Origin: Myxocyprinus asiaticus
Taxonomy: Eukaryota; Chordata; Actinopteri; Cypriniformes; Catostomidae
Direction of reading: 5' to 3'
Assembly: GCF_019703515.2 (NCBI RefSeq)
Contig: NC_059351.1
Coordinates: forward strand, 21,839,001 to 21,903,000
Length of the DNA: 64,000 bases
Shown here: piece by piece, positions 61,360-64,000 of the stretch
How the letters are laid out: each line of letters starts with the position of its first letter
How positions within the stretch are numbered: position 1 is the first letter of the stretch
The notes under the pieces: model-generated
What the model was told of the DNA's origin: nothing
Databases searched by the model: none
The model's input: the letters and a program-made list of their open reading frames with translations, nothing else
Translations under genes and position numbers: made by a program

Positions 61360-61737
61360 TTCTGCTCGCCCTTTCCCTCTCCCCATGCCTCCCCTTTTCT
61401 CTCCCCCAGGTTCTCAGAAGGCGGGGCGGACCACCGGCTGACAGAACGGCCAGAAGGGCAGCGTCTCCCCTCCAGAGATGGTGGGGGGGGGGAGTTAGTC
61501 AGACCAGTGGTCCCCAAGCCTGAATCGGGTGGGGGAGGAGTGTGTGAGGAGGTGGGTGTGGCCAGGCCGTGATGGTGCATGGCCGGCGCTGAATCAGCTG
61601 ATCAATGGGAGAGCGGGATAAAGGGGAGCCGGAGGCCAGTTCGAGAGAGACGCACGCGGCCTCCGGCTTGTCTTTATCCCCTCCCGGCTGATTAGCCAGA
61701 TTCAGGGCCGGCCGTCCCCGCCCTGCTCCTCGTTACA
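60744..61737 (+). mobile_element. Non-coding LTR element (TRIM-like) with tRNA-Phe-type primer site
   Basis: The 5' LTR (60744-61009) starts TGATGAGGAGG and ends CTGTTACA. One base later TGGTGCCGAAACCCG (61011-61025) matches the complement of a vertebrate tRNA-Phe 3' end, as a primer-binding site. The internal part (about 0.5 kb) is GC-rich with a CT run at 61300-61353 and no gag or pol. A purine tract GGGTGGGGGAGGAG (61527-61540) precedes a second LTR start (TGTGTGAGGAGG, 61541) that matches the first LTR for about 120 bp. From about 61660 to 61737 the LTR start occurs again in inverse orientation, ending CGTTACA. Gypsy-like affiliation is a guess. Confidence 0.75.
61011..61025 (+). promoter_or_regulatory. 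Primer-binding site (tRNA-Phe type)
   Basis: TGGTGCCGAAACCCG, 15 bases, adjacent to the 5' LTR end; it diverges after that. tRNA identity from memory of the Phe acceptor end. Confidence 0.7.
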
Positions 61738-61738
61738 T

Positions 61739-61770
<32 letters not shown>

Positions 61771-61773
<3 letters not shown>

Positions 61774-62309
61774 TACCGGTCAAAAGTTTTAAAACACTTA
61801 CTCATTCTTTATTATAATTTATTTTCACATTTTAGAATAATAGTAAAGTCATCAAAACTATGGAGTAACATAAATGGAACTATGGGGATTATGTTGTGAC
61901 TAAACAAAATCCAAAATAAATCAAAACTGTGTTATATTTTCTCTTTAAAGTAGTCTTCAAAGTAGTCACCCTTTGCCTAGAATTTGCAGAAATGTACTCT
62001 TGACATTTTCTCAACCAACTTCTTGAGGTATCACCCTGGGATGCTTTTTAAACAGAATTGAAGGAATTCCCATCTATGTTGGGCACTTATTGGCTGCTTT
62101 TCTTTATTATTTGGTCCAAGTCATCAATTTCAAAAACTTGTTTTATTTTAATTAAATTTTAGTTTTTATAATGAAATAAATTACTCACAATTATATTTTT
62201 GTCTACAAAACTAATATCAAACATTTAAGCATACGCCTTCAGATCAAAAGATTTTTAAGATCATGAGAAACATTTCAGTCAAGTGTTTCAAAACTTTTGA
62301 CTGGTAGTG
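61771..62309 (+). mobile_element. Tc1-derived MITE, complete
   Basis: Ends CACTACCGGTCAAAAGTTTT and AAAACTTTTGACTGGTAGTG are inverses. TA follows on the right; the left flank is CA in a CA run. About 0.54 kb, no open transposase. Related copies at 9713/13047 and 45870. Confidence 0.88.
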
Positions 62310-62321
62310 TAAATATATATA

Positions 62322-63907
62322 CAGTTGTGCTCAAAAGTTTGCATACCCTGGCAGAAATTGTGACATTTTGGCATTGATTTTGAAAATATGACTGATCATG
62401 CAAAAAAACTGTCTTTTATTTAAGGATAATGATCATATGAAGCCATTTATCATCACATAGTTTTTTGGCTCCTTTTTAAATCATAATGATAACAGAAATC
62501 ACCCAAATGGCCCTGATCAAAAGTTTACATACCCTTGAATGTTTGGCCTTGTTACAGATACACAAGGTGACACATACAGGTTTAAATGGCAATAAAAGGT
62601 TCATTTCCCACACTTGTGGCTTTTTAAATTGCAATTAGTGTCTGTGTATAAATAGTCAATGAGTTTATTAGCTCTCACATGGATGCACTGAGCAGGCTAG
62701 ATACTGAGCCATGGGGAGCAGAAAAGAACTGTCAAAAGACCTGCGTAACGAGGTAATGGAACTTTATAAAGATGGAAAAGGATATAAAAAGATATCCAAA
62801 GCCTTGAAAATGCCAGTCAGTACTGTTCAATCACTTATTAAGAAGTGGAAAATTCAGGGATCTCTTGATACCAAGCCAAGGTCAGGTAGACCAAGAAAGA
62901 TTTCAGCCACAACTGCCAGAAGAACTGTTCGGGATACAAAGAAAAACCCACAGGTAACCTCAGGAGAAATACAGGCTGCTCTGGAAAAAGACAGTGTGGT
63001 TGTTTCAAGGAGCACAATATGACGATACTTGAACAAAAATGAGCTGCATGGTCGAGTTGCCAGAAAGAAGCCTTTACTGTGCCAATGCCACAAAAAAGCC
63101 CGGTTACAATATGCCCGACAACACCTTGACACTATTCACAGCTTCTGGCACACTGTAATTTGGAGTGACGAGACCAAAATAGAGCTTTATGGCCACAACC
63201 ATAAGCACTATGTTTGGAGAGGGGTCAATAAGGCCTATAGTGAAGCATGGTGGTGGCTCACTGATGTTTTGGGGGTGTGTCAGCTCTAAAGGCATGGGGA
63301 ATCTTGTGAAAATTGATGGCAAGATGAATGCAGTATGTTATCAGAAAATACTGGCAGACAATTTGCATTCTTCTGCACGAAAGCTGCGCATGGGACGCTC
63401 ATGGACTTTCCAGCACGACAGTGACCCTAAGCACAAAGCCAAGTTGACCCTCCAGTGGTTACAGTAGAAAAAGGTGAAGGTTCTGGAGTGACCATCACAG
63501 TCTCCTGACCTTAATATCATTGAGCCACTCTGGGGAGATCTCAAACATGCGGTTCATGCAAGACGACCAAAGACTTTGCATGACCTGGAGGCATTTTGCC
63601 AAGACGAATGGGCAGCTGTACCACCTGCAAGAATTTGGGGCCTCATAGACAACTATTACAAAAGACTGCACGCTGTCATTGATGCTAAAGGGGGCAATAC
63701 ACAGTATTAAGAACAGGGGTCATTTCATTTTTTTCTTTGTTGCCATGTTTTGTTTTATGATTGTGCCATTCTGTTATAACCTACAGCTGAATATGAATCC
63801 CATAAGAAATAAAAGAAATATGTTTTGCCTGCTCACTCATGTTTTCTTTAAAAATGGTACATATATTACCAATTCTCCAAGGGTATGCAAACTTTTGAGC
63901 ACAACTG
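62322..63907 (+). mobile_element. Tc1-type DNA transposon, complete ends
   Basis: Ends CAGTTGTGCTCAAAAGTTTG and its inverse, flanked by TA on both sides in a TATATATA context. About 1.59 kb with one transposase relic. It lies only 12 bp from the preceding MITE. Confidence 0.93.
62711..63710 (+). pseudogene. Tc1 transposase, several stops and one frameshift
   Basis: DDE transposase. ATG 62711 opens MGSRKELSKDLRNEVMELYK, with a first helix-turn-helix (GYKKISKALKMPVSTVQSLI), hook SGRPRKIS and second helix region. TGA at 63020 replaces an Arg codon (CGA to TGA). The same frame continues to VIWSDETKIELYG (first Asp). A frame change between 63189 and 63289 follows, then WGCVSSKGMG, FQHDSDPKHKAKLTL (second Asp), TAG at 63465, TGA in VLE-PSQ, QSPDLNIIEPLWGDL (Glu) and the C-terminal GGNTQY at 63708. 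The CpG-type TGA and TAG changes fit age decay. The catalytic residues are all still coded. Confidence 0.9.
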
Positions 63908-64000
63908 TATATATATCATTCTTTTTTCCAGAATATTTTACATTATTTTTTTAAACAGTGTAAATTAAACTAAATATTTGTTTTAGTACAATAGCAAATG

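Noticed and set aside
60958..61580. Long frames with Glu-Arg or Ser-Leu repeats
   Set aside because: They read through the CT run and GC-rich leader of the LTR element on both strands; no family features.

Overview
The window is vertebrate, almost certainly teleost, nuclear DNA. It is AT-rich and intron-like, dense in fish-type transposable elements, and holds one recognisable host exon. The repeat families (DIRS-type tyrosine-recombinase retrotransposons, L2 and L1/Tx1-type LINEs, Tc1 elements, a tRNA-derived SINE, foldback MITEs) resemble those of cypriniform or other otophysan fish; that narrower placement is inference.

Host gene: at 58427-58585 (+) there is a 159-bp internal exon with good splice sites. 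It encodes the conserved glypican N-terminal stretch and is closest to glypican-6 as I know that family. Glypican-6 has very long introns in vertebrates, so the simplest reading is that 1-58426 is intron 1 (or whatever intron precedes this exon) and 58586-64000 is the start of the next intron. I see no other host exon.

Layout: 685-1437 LINE-like 3' fragment (-). 1438-4716 DIRS copy 1 (+). 5495-5800 foldback-family fragment. 5851-8458 internally deleted L1-type LINE (+) with a two-unit 5' UTR repeat. 9713-13230 Tc1-derived MITE split by DIRS copy 2 (9926-13046, +). 14890-18180 cluster of one MITE family with degenerate minisatellite, into which a second TIR element is nested (15770-16956). 19347-19482 CA/TA microsatellite. 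19924-20520 foldback MITE cut by DIRS copy 3 (20521-23847, -). 23913-25159 Tc1 element (-) in a TA microsatellite. 26540-29240 repeat pair, one member split by a TIR element. 30303-34310 L2-type LINE (+) with a SINE (33820-34270) nested in its 3' UTR. 34491-35445, 37256-37834 and 38942-39945 are MITE-like elements. 41272-43527 hAT element with a BED-finger transposase relic (-). 52876-56584 DIRS copy 4 (-). 60744-61737 non-coding LTR-PBS-PPT-LTR element. 61771-62309 Tc1 MITE. 62322-63907 Tc1 element (+).

The richest biology is in the four DIRS copies. They share a domain order of zinc-motif gag, RT, RNase H and tyrosine recombinase (YR), followed by an internal complementary region (ICR) and a terminal inverted repeat. 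The ICR is the complement of the two outer ends joined through the trinucleotide GTT, which also marks the element ends: the expected footprint of a circular DNA intermediate integrated by the YR. The terminal repeats carry an octamer and a TATA box, plus a CCAAT box in some copies. Each copy has lost a different internal block, and copy 3 has RT-RNase H joined in frame to the YR. All the transposon genes here are broken except the 286-codon YR frame of copy 4. I found no prokaryotic system, CRISPR array or novel defence locus.
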